Shown here: one piece after another, positions 57,076 through 64,000 of the stretch | Layout: each line of letters opens with the position of its first letter | Position numbering within the stretch: position 1 is the first letter of the stretch | Origin: Mariprofundus micogutta | Lineage (GTDB): Bacteria > Pseudomonadota > Zetaproteobacteria > Mariprofundales > Mariprofundaceae | NCBI RefSeq assembly: GCF_001895085.1 | Contig: NZ_BDFD01000011.1 | Location: forward strand, 18,252-82,251 | Direction: 5' to 3' | Length of the DNA stretch: 64,000 nt | Notes under the pieces: generated by a model | Told to the model about the DNA's origin: nothing | Database searches by the model: none | The model's input: only the letters and a program-made list of their open reading frames with translations | Translations under genes and position numbers: made by a program

Positions 57076-58190
57076 ACCCGGGTCTCGGCGCTGCGATATC
57101 TGCCATAGCTGTATTGTGCTGCACATGCCCCTTCAGATGACACCATGCAAGCGCCCTTGGGCTCTTCTGGCGTGCAGGCCGTGGCAAACAGCTTGCACTG
57201 ATCCGGGTCACTGATACCGCGCAATACCGCAGGGCAGATGCAGCCCTTCACATCGGCCGTCTGCATCTTTTGCATGGCAAAGCGTTTTTCGGCATCAAAC
57301 AGCGCATATTGCGCATTAATCTGCACCGCACTGGCCGGCAGATCACCGAGTCCGCGCCATTCAAACACGGAGCGCGGCTCAAAAACCTCTGCCATCAATG
57401 CCTGAGCCTTCTGATTACCCGTTTCCCTGACTGCCCGGACATACTGATTCTCCACCTCACATCGGCCCTGATTGACCTGACGCACCAACATCAGCGTGGA
57501 CTGAATGACATCCAAGGGCTCAAAACCGGCGATCACCAATGGCATACGATATAAACTGCAACAGTCGGCATAGGCATGGCTGCCGATAATCGTGCTGACA
57601 TGTGAAGGGCCGAGAATACCGTCAATGCAGGCTTCACCGCTTGAGAGAATATGCAGCATGGCAGGAGGGGTCAGAACATGATTGCAGAATACCGTAAAGT
57701 TTTTTAAGCCCTCGGCCCGGGCAATGCGGATTGCCGCGGCAGTCGGCGGGGTCGTGGTTTCAAAACCGATGGCAAAAAAAACGACCTGCCGATCAGGGTT
57801 TTCACGCGCGACTGCAAGGGCATCGGAACTCGAATAGATCATGCGGATATCTGAACCGCGCGCTTTTGCCCTGTTCAGACTATCACCCTTGCCTGCAGGT
57901 ACGCGCATCAGATCGGCATAGGTGCAGAGTATCACATCTTCGCTCTCTGCCAGCTTGATCGCAGCTTCAATGCGTCCGGCCGGTAATACACAGACCGGAC
58001 ATCCCGGCCCGTGTACATACTTCAGGTTTTCCGGCATCAGATCATGGATACCGAAGCGGAAAATCGCATGTGTATGACCGCCGCAGAACTCCATGAAACG
58101 GTATTGGCGCTGTGGGTCTATCTCATTGTGAATCCGTGCAGCTAACTCGCGCGCCTTATCACCATCACGATATTCATCGACATATTTCAC
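57072..58190 (-). CDS. hypD: hydrogenase maturation protein HypD
   Basis: The 372-residue protein has MEFCGGHTHAIFRFGI, the HGPGCPVCVLP motif, and a C-terminal [4Fe-4S] region (CICPAVLRG ... CACTPEEPKGACMVSSEGAC-like cysteines). With HypC it builds the Fe(CN)2CO fragment. It overlaps both hypC and hypE. Confidence 0.96.
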   Translation of the reverse strand: MKYVDEYRDGDKARELAARIHNEIDPQRQYRFMEFCGGHTHAIFRFGIHDLMPENLKYVHGPGCPVCVLPAGRIEAAIKLAESEDVILCTYADLMRVPAGKGDSLNRAKARGSDIRMIYSSSDALAVARENPDRQVVFFAIGFETTTPPTAAAIRIARAEGLKNFTVFCNHVLTPPAMLHILSSGEACIDGILGPSHVSTIIGSHAYADCCSLYRMPLVIAGFEPLDVIQSTLMLVRQVNQGRCEVENQYVRAVRETGNQKAQALMAEVFEPRSVFEWRGLGDLPASAVQINAQYALFDAEKRFAMQKMQTADVKGCICPAVLRGISDPDQCKLFATACTPEEPKGACMVSSEGACAAQYSYGRYRSAETRV

Positions 58191-58414
58191 GCTTCGCTAT
58201 CCCTCAGTTCATCAAACAGTAAAAGCGTTTTTTCTGCTTCTATCGGATCGATGCGCTCAAGCGCATAACCGACATGGATCAGCACATAATCACCAACATT
58301 TATTTCATCAAGCAGCACGGTGGAAACTTCTTTTCGGATACCATCCAGATCAACCATCGCTGTAGAGGAAACATCATCCAGTGATTCGACCCTGGCCGGA
58401 ACGGCAAGGCACAT
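58187..58414 (-). CDS. hypC: hydrogenase assembly chaperone HypC
   Basis: The 75-residue protein starts [14 protein letters not shown], with the essential Cys2, and has VGDYVLIHVGYALERID. It carries the iron fragment with HypD to the large subunit. It overlaps hypB by one base (TAATG) and hypD (ATGA). Confidence 0.96.
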   Translation of the reverse strand: MCLAVPARVESLDDVSSTAMVDLDGIRKEVSTVLLDEINVGDYVLIHVGYALERIDPIEAEKTLLLFDELRDSEA

Positions 58415-59217
58415 TAGCTGTTTTGTTCCGGGGAAGATGCGCCGATTCGTGCAATGTCCAGATTCGCCCGGACCCAGCTGGACCAGTCAGCCATGCCTTC
58501 ACCTGTTTTGGCGGACAGTTTAAGAATTTTGATGCCGGGATTAATGCGGCGGGCATATTCACAGCAGGCATCCACATCAAAATCGACATAGGGAAGCAGA
58601 TCCGTTTTATTCAGAATCATCAGGTTTGCAGTGTGAAACATATCCGGATATTTCAACGGTTTATCAGCCCCTTCTGTGACCGAAAGAATCACCACTCTGG
58701 CTGCTTCACCAAGATCAAAGGCGGCAGGGCAAACCAGATTCCCGACATTTTCAATAAACAGCATGCTGGCCGGGTTCGGCTTCAGCTCATCAATGGCATG
58801 GCCGATCATGTGTGCATCGAGGTGGCAGCCCTTGCCGGTATTAATCTGCACGGCTGTGCTGCCCGCACTGCGGATGCGCTCGGCATCCAGCTCGGTTTGC
58901 TGATCACCTTCGATAACCGACACAGCAATCTGCCCGGACATGGCTTTGATTGTTTCACTGAGCAGGGTCGTTTTTCCGGATCCCGGGCTGGAGACAAGGT
59001 TCAGACAGAGGATGCCATGTTCACTGAAGTAGCGGCGATTGGCAGCTGCATATTGATTGTTTTTGCTCAGTATATCCTGTTCGATACTGATCAGGCGTGA
59101 TTGCTCCATACCGGCCACGTGTACTCCGGCTTCGCCACGACTGTAGTCGTGTTGATGTGAGTGATGATGTTCATGCTGGTGATCATCCTGTTCACCACAT
59201 CCGCATACCGTACACAT
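58414..59217 (-). CDS. hypB: hydrogenase nickel incorporation GTPase HypB
   Basis: GGAGG lies seven bases before ATG 59217 (267 residues). The N-terminus has the CTVCGC nickel site, then a His-rich nickel-storage stretch (about 10-25), and the GTPase domain with [11 protein letters not shown] and [13 protein letters not shown]. It delivers nickel with HypA. The ATG shares its A with the hypA TGA. Confidence 0.96.
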   Translation of the reverse strand: MCTVCGCGEQDDHQHEHHHSHQHDYSRGEAGVHVAGMEQSRLISIEQDILSKNNQYAAANRRYFSEHGILCLNLVSSPGSGKTTLLSETIKAMSGQIAVSVIEGDQQTELDAERIRSAGSTAVQINTGKGCHLDAHMIGHAIDELKPNPASMLFIENVGNLVCPAAFDLGEAARVVILSVTEGADKPLKYPDMFHTANLMILNKTDLLPYVDFDVDACCEYARRINPGIKILKLSAKTGEGMADWSSWVRANLDIARIGASSPEQNS

Positions 59218-59558
59218 CACAACACCTCCACATGTTTAATTCGCATCTCATCTCCCTGCCTGAGTTCAACGGGATAACCACCACACAGCGGGCAGACATC
59301 AAACCGGTGTGTCATCTCTACAAGTTCCCCGCAACGACTGCAGAAGCCACGTCCGGGAATCTCGTCTATTTCAAGTACGGCATTCCGGGCCACACTGTTT
59401 CGGGCCACCGCCTCAAAGGCAAACCTTAATGCATCAACTTCTACACAGGAGAGTCTGCCGATCTCCAGCCGTATACTTTGAACACGCCTGAACTGCTCTT
59501 GCCGGGCTTTATCCTGCAGCATCTCCACAATGCCCTCGCACAACGAAAGTTCATGCAT
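59217..59558 (-). CDS. hypA: hydrogenase nickel incorporation protein HypA
   Basis: The 113-residue protein must start at ATG 59558 ([14 protein letters not shown]), because the N-terminal Met-His-Glu binds nickel. The zinc site is CSRC...CPLC. The same frame stays open 64 codons upstream (to 59750) but that would bury the nickel-binding end. No clear ribosome binding site precedes the ATG. First gene of hypABCDEF; the hydrogenase structural genes are not in the window. Confidence 0.95.
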   Translation of the reverse strand: MHELSLCEGIVEMLQDKARQEQFRRVQSIRLEIGRLSCVEVDALRFAFEAVARNSVARNAVLEIDEIPGRGFCSRCGELVEMTHRFDVCPLCGGYPVELRQGDEMRIKHVEVL

Positions 59559-59766
59559 GCAAATAACCGCGATCGTGACCCATGCAAAGATGCTAACAAC
59601 TCCGCCTGTCGATTCCAGTGCCGCAAGCCAGTCCATCATGGCTCTGATACGCCCGGATAAAAAACGGATCTGCTCTCCTGCTGCGCTTAAGCCTGCTTGC
59701 AGTACGGGAAATATCTGCGACATTAGTATAAAGTTGCGCCATTGATGCATTGCACAGATAGAAAAC

Positions 59767-59790
59767 GGGGGCCTGACGGTCCCCTTTTTT
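59767..59790 (+). terminator. hairpin with T-run just upstream of the 59.8-kb gene
   Basis: GGGG-g-CC TGAC GG-t-CCCC followed by six T residues reads as an intrinsic terminator on the plus strand, 31 bases before the ATG of the next gene. No plus-strand gene ends here, so it may be an attenuator in that gene's leader. Confidence 0.5.
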
Positions 59791-59820
59791 ATAAGTCTTT
59801 ATTACAACGAAGAGGAATTT

Positions 59821-60099
59821 ATGACACCTGATGACTTAACGATCGATTTTGAAGAAGGCGGCATCCTGACCACCAAACAGCTGGATAAAGTAATCCTGAG
59901 CAAAGGTGCCTGGACAACGATCATGTTCCGCTATGTGAACTGGGACTTTAAAACTGAAGCGTACGGTGAGGATAAATTTACCATTCGCCGCTTCCAGAAG
60001 CGTAATGGTGAATACACACCCCGCTCGAAGTTCAATATCACCAACGCCAAACAGGCCAGGCAGATTGTTGAAGCGCTGAACGGCTGGATCGAGGAGTAG
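59821..60099 (+). CDS. conserved hypothetical protein (92 aa)
   Basis: AGAGGAATTT precedes the ATG. The small soluble protein (MTPDDLTIDFEEGGILTTKQ ...) looks like a compact alpha/beta fold with a basic central strand (KFTIRRFQKRNGEYTPRSKF) and a C-terminal helix. I recall similar unnamed proteins in deltaproteobacteria, function unknown. A strong terminator follows. Confidence 0.75.
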   Translation: MTPDDLTIDFEEGGILTTKQLDKVILSKGAWTTIMFRYVNWDFKTEAYGEDKFTIRRFQKRNGEYTPRSKFNITNAKQARQIVEALNGWIEE

Positions 60100-60135
60100 G
60101 CAAGCGCTGAATCCATCGCCAGATACATGAATCAG

Positions 60136-60168
60136 AGCCGTCACACGATCAGTGTGGCGGCTTTTTTA
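60136..60168 (+). terminator. intrinsic terminator
   Basis: GCCGTCACAC and GTGTGGCGGC pair around GATCA, followed by six T residues, 37 bases after the 92-residue gene. Confidence 0.88.
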
Positions 60169-60209
60169 TGCTATAGTAAAAACGCACACCTTTTTACTGG
60201 AGGGTGACC

Positions 60210-60635
60210 ATGCAAAGGCACCATATAACACTTCTCGCACTACTGATTCTATGCACCGGCACATCCTGCTCATCCGACGCCCCCGCCCGCATTCTTGAGG
60301 AGGGCGAATGGGAAATGACGACGCAAATGGAAATGAGCGGTATGCCTGCAGGAATGCCAGCCATGCCGCCAATGACACATCGGCAGTGCCTCAGCAACGA
60401 TATGATGGTGCCTGCGCAGACGGATAAGCATCAGAATTGCGAAAAGATCGAACAGTTGGTGTCGGGAAATACCGTGACCTGGAGCATGCGCTGCACTGCA
60501 AATGGCATGATTTCAGAGATGAGCGGCACCACCACCTACAGTGGCGATACCATGGAAGGCAGCATGCACATGAACTCGCAGGGCATGACAATGGAAAGTC
60601 ATATCACCGGCAAACGCCTCGGCCCGTGCAAGTAA
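60210..60635 (+). CDS. DUF3617-type lipoprotein
   Basis: GGAGG six bases before ATG 60210 sets the start (141 residues). The lipoprotein signal is LLALLILCTGTSC. The mature part has ILEEGEWEMTTQMEMSG, a Met/Pro-rich stretch and CLSNDMM ... CEKIEQ ... GNTVTWSMRC, the pattern of DUF3617. Methionine content is high, which could bind copper or simply be low complexity. Function unknown. Confidence 0.82.
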   Translation: MQRHHITLLALLILCTGTSCSSDAPARILEEGEWEMTTQMEMSGMPAGMPAMPPMTHRQCLSNDMMVPAQTDKHQNCEKIEQLVSGNTVTWSMRCTANGMISEMSGTTTYSGDTMEGSMHMNSQGMTMESHITGKRLGPCK

Positions 60636-60640
60636 GGCCA

Positions 60641-60672
60641 TAAAAAAGGTTCATCGAGCATTAGCGTGAACC
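60641..60672 (-). terminator. possible minus-strand terminator
   Basis: On the minus strand GGTTCA and TGAACC form a 6-bp stem with a long loop, followed by TTTTTT. No minus-strand gene ends here, so it may end a transcript from the element at 60.7-61.2 kb. Confidence 0.4.
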
Positions 60673-60726
60673 ATGCCTGAAGAAGACTTTTGATCCCTGT
60701 TAAATAGATACATTCAATAGTTACTA

Positions 60727-61164
60727 CTCTGCTAAAGCAGAGCATTCCCCTTTCTTTAGCGGTAAAGAAAGGGGTGAAAGAAAGCCGCCCCGGAACCAGC
60801 CTGTCCTGCGGATTCCCGATCCTGCATACCCAAAACCGGTCACGGCTCCGCCGCTTTATTCCGGTTTTGGACATTTGTCTCGGCAGCCTGCTAGCGGGGG
60901 ATCCAAAGGCTGAGGTCCAATGTGTGATAAATCTACCAGGATTTTCAACCCCGTTCCAAGATGCGCCGGAGTATTTACTGTTCAATGGGATGAGGCGACA
61001 AACAGAAGGTACCGTTTGGACGAGCTTTAGCTCGCCCGAAGGGTGAGAGCCATGCAAGGCTCGAATCAAAAAGGTTTCGCCCCATTGAACAATAAATGCG
61101 CAGGGAGAAGCAGATTGCCGGGCAGCTTTCTTTGGTTCGTTTCTTTTCTGGAAAAGAAATGAAC
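60727..61164. repeat. hairpin-bounded non-coding element
   Basis: Between the lipoprotein gene and tRNA-Thr, 660 bases have no credible gene but much structure. At the left are CTCTGCT-AA-AGCAGAG (60727-60742) and a perfect 12-bp stem CCCCTTTCTTTA/TAAAGAAAGGGG with loop GCGG (60747-60774). At the right is a 14-bp stem (61135-61164; GTTC...GAAC, with one G-T pair). Inside, TTTACTGTTCAATGGG (60974-60989) pairs with CCCATTGAACAATAAA (61081-61096), and two small hairpins lie between them. The ends, read outward, share AAAGAAAGC. It may be a MITE-like repeat or a structured RNA. Confidence 0.5.
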
Positions 61165-61245
61165 AAACAATCCCGCCATAATAGCAAGAGAGAAACGCCT
61201 TCAGTTCTTACAAAGACTGTTTCCCGGACTTCCGCGATGAACCAT

Positions 61246-61269
61246 AAAAAAGGGAGCCGAATGGCTCCC
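61246..61269 (-). terminator. terminator after tRNA-Thr
   Basis: GGGAGCC/GGCTCCC around a 4-base loop, followed on the minus strand by six T residues, 26 bases past the tRNA. Confidence 0.85.
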
Positions 61270-61294
61270 CTTTTACATCATCTGATCATTGAAC

Positions 61295-61370
61295 TGGAGC
61301 CGGCAACAGGAGTCGAACCCGTGACCTGCTGATTACAAATCAGCTGCTCTACCAACTGAGCTATGCCGGC
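61295..61370 (-). tRNA. tRNA-Thr (TGT anticodon)
   Basis: On the minus strand: acceptor GCCGGCA/TGCCGGC, D-arm AGCTCAGTTGGTAGAGC, anticodon stem GCTGA/TCAGC with loop TTTGTAA (anticodon TGT), T-loop GGTTCGACTCC, discriminator T and encoded CCA. Confidence 0.96.
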
Positions 61371-61388
61371 CAATCACAACTTCGGCGA

Positions 61389-61416
61389 ACTATACGCAGC
61401 GCAAAGACGGACTCAA
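61389..61416 (-). promoter_or_regulatory. tRNA-Thr promoter
   Basis: On the minus strand TTGAGT (-35, 61411-61416) and TATAGT (-10, 61389-61394) are 16 bases apart, placing the start about 12 bases before the tRNA. Confidence 0.6.
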
Positions 61417-61517
61417 GCATGAGATTATAATGATTGTGAAAACGCTATGCATACCTGCCCTGCAGCATGCATAGAAAGCAATAGAGATATCATCTGCCGG
61501 ACGCTATATTCGTTTCT

Positions 61518-61931
61518 ATGGAAGCTGTATCCACTCAAGACATTGAAGCATTAACCGAAATTGCCAATCGTTTGCCCGGCACGCAGAGCAACGAACTGCT
61601 GGAGCTGATTGAATCATGGTCCAGATGTTCGCGCCGCTCACCGCGCACTCAGTATAATGAACAGGTTTCGTTCAAATCCGAGGACAAACAGCATTTCGGA
61701 AAAGCCAAAGACCTGAGCACTGCAGGCATCTTTATCGAAGGCCCTGACCGCTTCGAAATCGGTGATCAGGTTCGTATTACACTTGATGTCAGTATTTCGT
61801 CCGATCTTGTCGATCTCGGCGGCACAGTGGTGCGTCATACTGAAAGCGGCATAGGCATCCGCTTTAATTATGAAAGCCCGCAAGACAAAGACCTGATTGA
61901 TGCCTTAATCGGTAGTCAAAACGCAGCCTAG
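61518..61931 (+). CDS. PilZ domain protein
   Basis: The 137-residue protein has the cyclic di-GMP-binding RRSPR (RxxxR) motif at about residues 37-41 and DLSTAGIFIEG (DxSxxG) about 30 residues later, then LGGTVVRHTESGIGIRF. It is a one-domain effector with an N-terminal helix. No ribosome binding site precedes the ATG; TATATT at 61505-61510 lies only seven bases upstream, which suggests a leaderless message. It could answer the diguanylate cyclase at 3.3-4.8 kb. Confidence 0.9.
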   Translation: MEAVSTQDIEALTEIANRLPGTQSNELLELIESWSRCSRRSPRTQYNEQVSFKSEDKQHFGKAKDLSTAGIFIEGPDRFEIGDQVRITLDVSISSDLVDLGGTVVRHTESGIGIRFNYESPQDKDLIDALIGSQNAA

Positions 61932-62007
61932 ATAACTGCTTTTTTCCTGAGTACTGAGCAAACAAGCCTGTCCCGAACAACAACTTAAAACCTGAATTTT
62001 ACGAATA

Positions 62008-62016
62008 TGCTATAAT
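62008..62016 (+). promoter_or_regulatory. extended -10 promoter
   Basis: TGCTATAAT is a perfect extended -10 element (TGnTATAAT). It is only six bases before the ATG of the next ORF, so the transcript would begin at or next to that ATG. No clear -35 is seen. Confidence 0.6.
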
Positions 62017-62022
62017 AGTCAT

Positions 62023-62277
62023 ATGATGATGGTATCCGGAATCACACTCTATCATGAGCGCCCGCCTGCAGTTGTGGTGCCACCATCCGTATTACATCAG
62101 GTTTCAACTTCCCCATCTGTCGCAACCGGTACACAGGCGGTTTCCGGTTACGCCGCAGCACAGTGGCAACAACACCCCGACCAGTCCGACCACTCCCGCC
62201 AGGACTCTTACAACCTGCACGGCAAGCTTGTTCATCACTGGGAAAGCACAGGTTCACGTCTAGACAGGCTCGCCTAA
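62023..62277 (+). CDS. small hypothetical protein (84 aa), possibly leaderless
   Basis: Not recognised. It starts ATG ATG ATG right after a TGCTATAAT element, so it would be translated from a leaderless message. The product is Pro/Val/Ser/His-rich with no membrane helix (RPPAVVVPPSVLHQVSTSPS, later LHGKLVHHWE). Codon third positions are GC-rich like the neighbours, which supports coding. It may still be spurious. Confidence 0.45.
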   Translation: MMMVSGITLYHERPPAVVVPPSVLHQVSTSPSVATGTQAVSGYAAAQWQQHPDQSDHSRQDSYNLHGKLVHHWESTGSRLDRLA

Positions 62278-62305
62278 AACGAATTGAAAAACACCGCGTG
62301 ATTTG

Positions 62306-62359
62306 ATTAGTTTGCCGCTACAGGCCGGTTGGTGTTAATGAGTAACCGCGAGCCGGTAT
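62306..62359 (-). pseudogene. left gene scar (IPARGYSLT...GL*RQTN)
   Basis: Read on the minus strand from 62359: IPARGYSLTPTGL, a TAG at 62318-62320, then RQTN. This matches IPARGYSLTSLGLKRQAN at 63.8 kb. Over the nine residues IPARGYSLT (62333-62359) all nucleotide differences between the two copies are synonymous, so both descend from coding sequence. Parent protein unknown. Confidence 0.55.
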
Positions 62360-62366
62360 GAGCAAT

Positions 62367-62398
62367 CTATGCGAAGCAGCGGGTGTTGCTTCGCATAG
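62367..62398. repeat. perfect 12-bp inverted repeat
   Basis: CTATGCGAAGCA and TGCTTCGCATAG pair around an 8-base loop. A smaller relative, CTATGCAT...ATGCATAG, lies at 61445-61474 before the PilZ gene. Neither has a T-run. Confidence 0.6.
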
Positions 62399-62496
62399 CG
62401 CGATAGATCAAATGACTGGATTATAATCCGATTTCCCCAGTGGTACGGAACCTCCGTAACCAGATAAGCAGACGCGATTCACGCTATGAATCCCGG

Positions 62497-63192
62497 TCAA
62501 AATCCACTGATCGCCGTCATACGTTCAATCACTATGGTTGCTCGCATCTGGCTGGCGGCATCGGATGGTAGATGACATGGCAAGGCATCGTGGAATGCTT
62601 CCAGTGCCAGAAGTCGACTGAATTCACCAGCCAGATAGCGACCAACGGTTCCGGATTGTTCAACCTCATGCACAACAGATTCCCTGCCATCGAGGACCGC
62701 GATCAGGTCTTCGAGATCATGACTGGCCATATTATCCCTGTTACCGCGCCCGTAGAAGGCTTCCAATTTCGTTGCCAGGAACCACGGGGCGGCAGCCAGT
62801 CTGATCACGATTCCGGCAGGCAGGCTTATATTGATTGCATTTGCTATGGCCTCTGAATACCAGCGATTGGAAAACCCGAGAATGGCCGCATCCGTCGGCA
62901 TCACATCCACTGTCACAGCACCGAACACCCATCGACACATGGGCGCGCCTTCGCTTAAATCTTCCCGAAATCCTCTGTTTCGCAATTTTTCGGCCAACCG
63001 GTGATAGTCATGAAGGCTTGCGACCTCGACTATGACATCCACATCCTTTGTCTCTCGCGTCGGAGGAGCGGCAGAGTCGCTAATCAGCAACCCGGTGGCG
63101 CAGCCGCCAACAAACACGATCTCATCCAGAAACGGCCGCAATCCGTCTGCTGCCAGCTGCAACATTTCAAGGTTCGGATCATCACGCCTCAC
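62497..63192 (-). CDS. nucleotidyltransferase-fold protein, AbiEii-like
   Basis: The open frame extends to 63405 inside the upstream gene; a GTG at 63192 overlapping that gene's stop by 11 bases gives 231 residues. The active-site pattern of the minimal nucleotidyltransferase fold is FVGGCATGLLISD followed by TKDVDVIVE (GG...DxD), with later AAPWFLATKLEAFYGRG and DLEDLIAVLDGRE, as in AbiEii/GrpB-like toxins. It overlaps a winged-helix gene, the layout of AbiE-type toxin-antitoxin pairs. Confidence 0.78.
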   Translation of the reverse strand: MRRDDPNLEMLQLAADGLRPFLDEIVFVGGCATGLLISDSAAPPTRETKDVDVIVEVASLHDYHRLAEKLRNRGFREDLSEGAPMCRWVFGAVTVDVMPTDAAILGFSNRWYSEAIANAINISLPAGIVIRLAAAPWFLATKLEAFYGRGNRDNMASHDLEDLIAVLDGRESVVHEVEQSGTVGRYLAGEFSRLLALEAFHDALPCHLPSDAASQMRATIVIERMTAISGF

Positions 63193-63703
63193 CGGATGAG
63201 AGCCTTTCAGCAAGCTTTTCAAGCGCCATATTTCTTTCGCGCGCACGGCCCCCGCGAATCGCATCCACCATGGCCAGCAATTCGTAAAAAGCGGGATCTT
63301 TGCGTGCGGCCGCAGGCGCGGATTTATGCAGCGGTGAAAATGATATGCCGCGCACCTCTCCCATCGGATCGGGCCAGACCTGGGGTAATTCGCCGGAAGG
63401 GACAAATTCGCGGTTTAACGGCGGTGCAAATGCGGCGGTTGGCACGCCACGGGTCGGCTGGCCGATCTCCGGTACAAAGGCAAAGCGGACACCGTGCAGA
63501 ATAAATTCCTTCAAATTCGCCATTACCGGCCTGTATCCAGCATCTTTCCTGATCAGGTTTGCCCGGATCAAGCGGTGGATGGAATCATGCACCCGTGATG
63601 CACTCATACCAATCGCCTCGCCCAGCCGCTGCATGGAGCAGGGCTCGTTATTCAGCACAACCAGCTTCAGGGCAACATAGATATCCTGTTGTTTCAGTTC
63701 CAT
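63182..63703 (-). CDS. winged-helix protein, probable regulator or antitoxin of the pair
   Basis: GAGG lies seven bases before ATG 63703. The 173-residue protein has an N-terminal winged helix (LKLVVLNNEPCSMQRLGEAI, GMSASRVHDSIHRLIRANLI) and a longer C-terminal part ending in a helix (RERNMALEKLAERLSSGEA). It is MarR-like in the HTH. A palindrome sits 16 bases upstream of its start, consistent with self-regulation. It overlaps the nucleotidyltransferase gene. Confidence 0.78.
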   Translation of the reverse strand: MELKQQDIYVALKLVVLNNEPCSMQRLGEAIGMSASRVHDSIHRLIRANLIRKDAGYRPVMANLKEFILHGVRFAFVPEIGQPTRGVPTAAFAPPLNREFVPSGELPQVWPDPMGEVRGISFSPLHKSAPAAARKDPAFYELLAMVDAIRGGRARERNMALEKLAERLSSGEA

Positions 63704-63718
63704 GACACAGCCTCAATA

Positions 63719-63742
63719 ATTCTGGATTCTGGAATCCGGAAT
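63719..63742. promoter_or_regulatory. palindromic operator upstream of the winged-helix gene
   Basis: The 24 bases from ATTCTGGATTC to CCGGAAT match their own reverse complement at 20 of 24 positions and contain repeated ATTC/GAAT units. The position in the promoter region suggests the binding site of the winged-helix protein. Confidence 0.5.
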
Positions 63743-63750
63743 AAGGAATG

Positions 63751-63873
63751 TCAATCAGACATCCGATCTCTTAGCCTGTTGGCCTGCCGTTTCAGGCCAA
63801 GGCTGGTCAGCGAATAGCCGCGAGCAGGTATACGGAACTGGATTTCTTTCCAGTCCTGCGGCACTTCAGTAAT
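63751..63873 (-). pseudogene. C-terminal gene fragment cut by the IS21-like element
   Basis: On the minus strand the frame reads ITEVPQDWKEIQFRIPARGY, then SLTSLGLKRQANRLRDRMSD and a TGA at 63751-63753. It has no start and runs into the end of the insertion element at about 63874, so the element interrupted it. Nine residues (IPARGYSLT) recur at 62.3 kb. I cannot name the parent protein. Confidence 0.55.
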
Positions 63874-64000
63874 TGTTATTCAGCGTTCAAAATTGACCCC
63901 CTAGAGGGGTAAATCAGCGTCCAAATTTGACCCCCCTGTAGTATCCCCAGCTAATGATTTAGTTGGAGGAAAAAACAGGAGTGATCACAGTGGAAACGAA
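63874..64000 (+). mobile_element. left end of an IS21-family element
   Basis: The terminal sequence TGTTATTCAGCG is followed by two direct repeats CAGCGTTCAAAATTGACCCC (63881-63900) and CAGCGTCCAAATTTGACCCC (63915-63934), 18 of 20 identical, as in the multiple end repeats of IS21 elements. A transposase start follows. The rest is outside the window. Confidence 0.85.
63981..64000 (+). CDS. istA: IstA transposase, first codons only
   Basis: GGAGGAAAAAACAGGA precedes a GTG at 63981 that opens V-I-T-V-E-T, the typical start of IstA (MITVE...). Only six codons are in the window. IstB would follow beyond the edge. Confidence 0.75.

Noticed and set aside
59559..59750. 64-codon in-frame extension upstream of hypA, including a membrane-like stretch
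   Set aside because: HypA needs a free Met-His-Glu N-terminus for nickel, and no start in the extension has a good ribosome binding site.
60599..61069. 156-codon minus-strand ORF and a 90-codon plus-strand ORF over the structured element
   Set aside because: Both run through inverted repeats and the minus one passes a terminator-like hairpin before its stop. Their compositions look random and neither has a ribosome binding site.
1..64000. CRISPR array, prophage or replication origin
   Set aside because: No regularly spaced repeats or phage structural genes were seen. A single DnaA box with one weak partner before nrdJ is not an origin.

Overview
The window is gene-dense proteobacterial chromosome (roughly 50-53% GC by eye). 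The combination of a split B12-dependent ribonucleotide reductase (nrdJa/nrdJb), an incomplete regulatory PTS beside rpoN, ubiE-ubiJ-ubiB, dusB-ntrB-ntrC and a hyp operon suggests a free-living aquatic bacterium. I lean towards a Mariprofundus-like zetaproteobacterium, but that is recollection of family distribution and not something the sequence proves.

Layout. 0-3 kb: glyS (3' end cut by the window edge) and glyQ. 3-11 kb: signalling genes (GAF-PAS-GGDEF diguanylate cyclase, a large hybrid histidine kinase, small membrane proteins) and an RhlB-like helicase. 11-18.7 kb: a CAT-anticodon tRNA, a BolA/monothiol glutaredoxin pair, then rpoN-hpf-ptsN-hprK-rapZ-EIIA-HPr-EI, a regulatory phosphorelay without any EIIB/EIIC permease. 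18.7-26.5 kb: bioB, then a tight operon of GltD-like flavoprotein, pyruvate:ferredoxin oxidoreductase and transhydrogenase on the minus strand. 26.5-33.6 kb: mixed genes including a DUF1538 membrane protein overlapping two P-II-like genes. 33.6-43 kb: dusB-ntrB-ntrC, exported msrA-msrB, aroB, cobT, a Ste24-type protease. 43-50.6 kb: lipoproteins, the SAM cycle (metK, and ahcY behind an SAH riboswitch) and ubiE-ubiJ-ubiB. 50.6-54 kb: nrdJ behind tandem NrdR boxes and a DnaA box, with a 74-residue ORF between the two RNR parts. 54.8-59.6 kb: hypA-B-C-D-E plus a HypF reduced to its C-terminal domain. 59.6-64 kb: small genes, a structured non-coding element, tRNA-Thr, a PilZ protein, and an accessory end with a winged-helix/nucleotidyltransferase pair bracketed by two homologous gene scars and running into an IS21-like element.

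How the genes work together. Nitrogen/energy signalling (RpoN, NtrBC, PtsN, HPr kinase, RapZ, P-II-like proteins) is unusually concentrated. MetK and AhcY feed and clear the methyl cycle that UbiE and BioB draw on. CobT supplies the lower ligand of B12, which NrdJ needs. The hyp genes imply a [NiFe] hydrogenase encoded elsewhere. The best candidates for something undescribed are the DUF1538/P-II/P-II operon, the minimal HypF, the ORF inserted between nrdJa and nrdJb, the 37-codon ORF stop-start coupled to rpoN, and the hairpin-bounded element at 60.7-61.2 kb.
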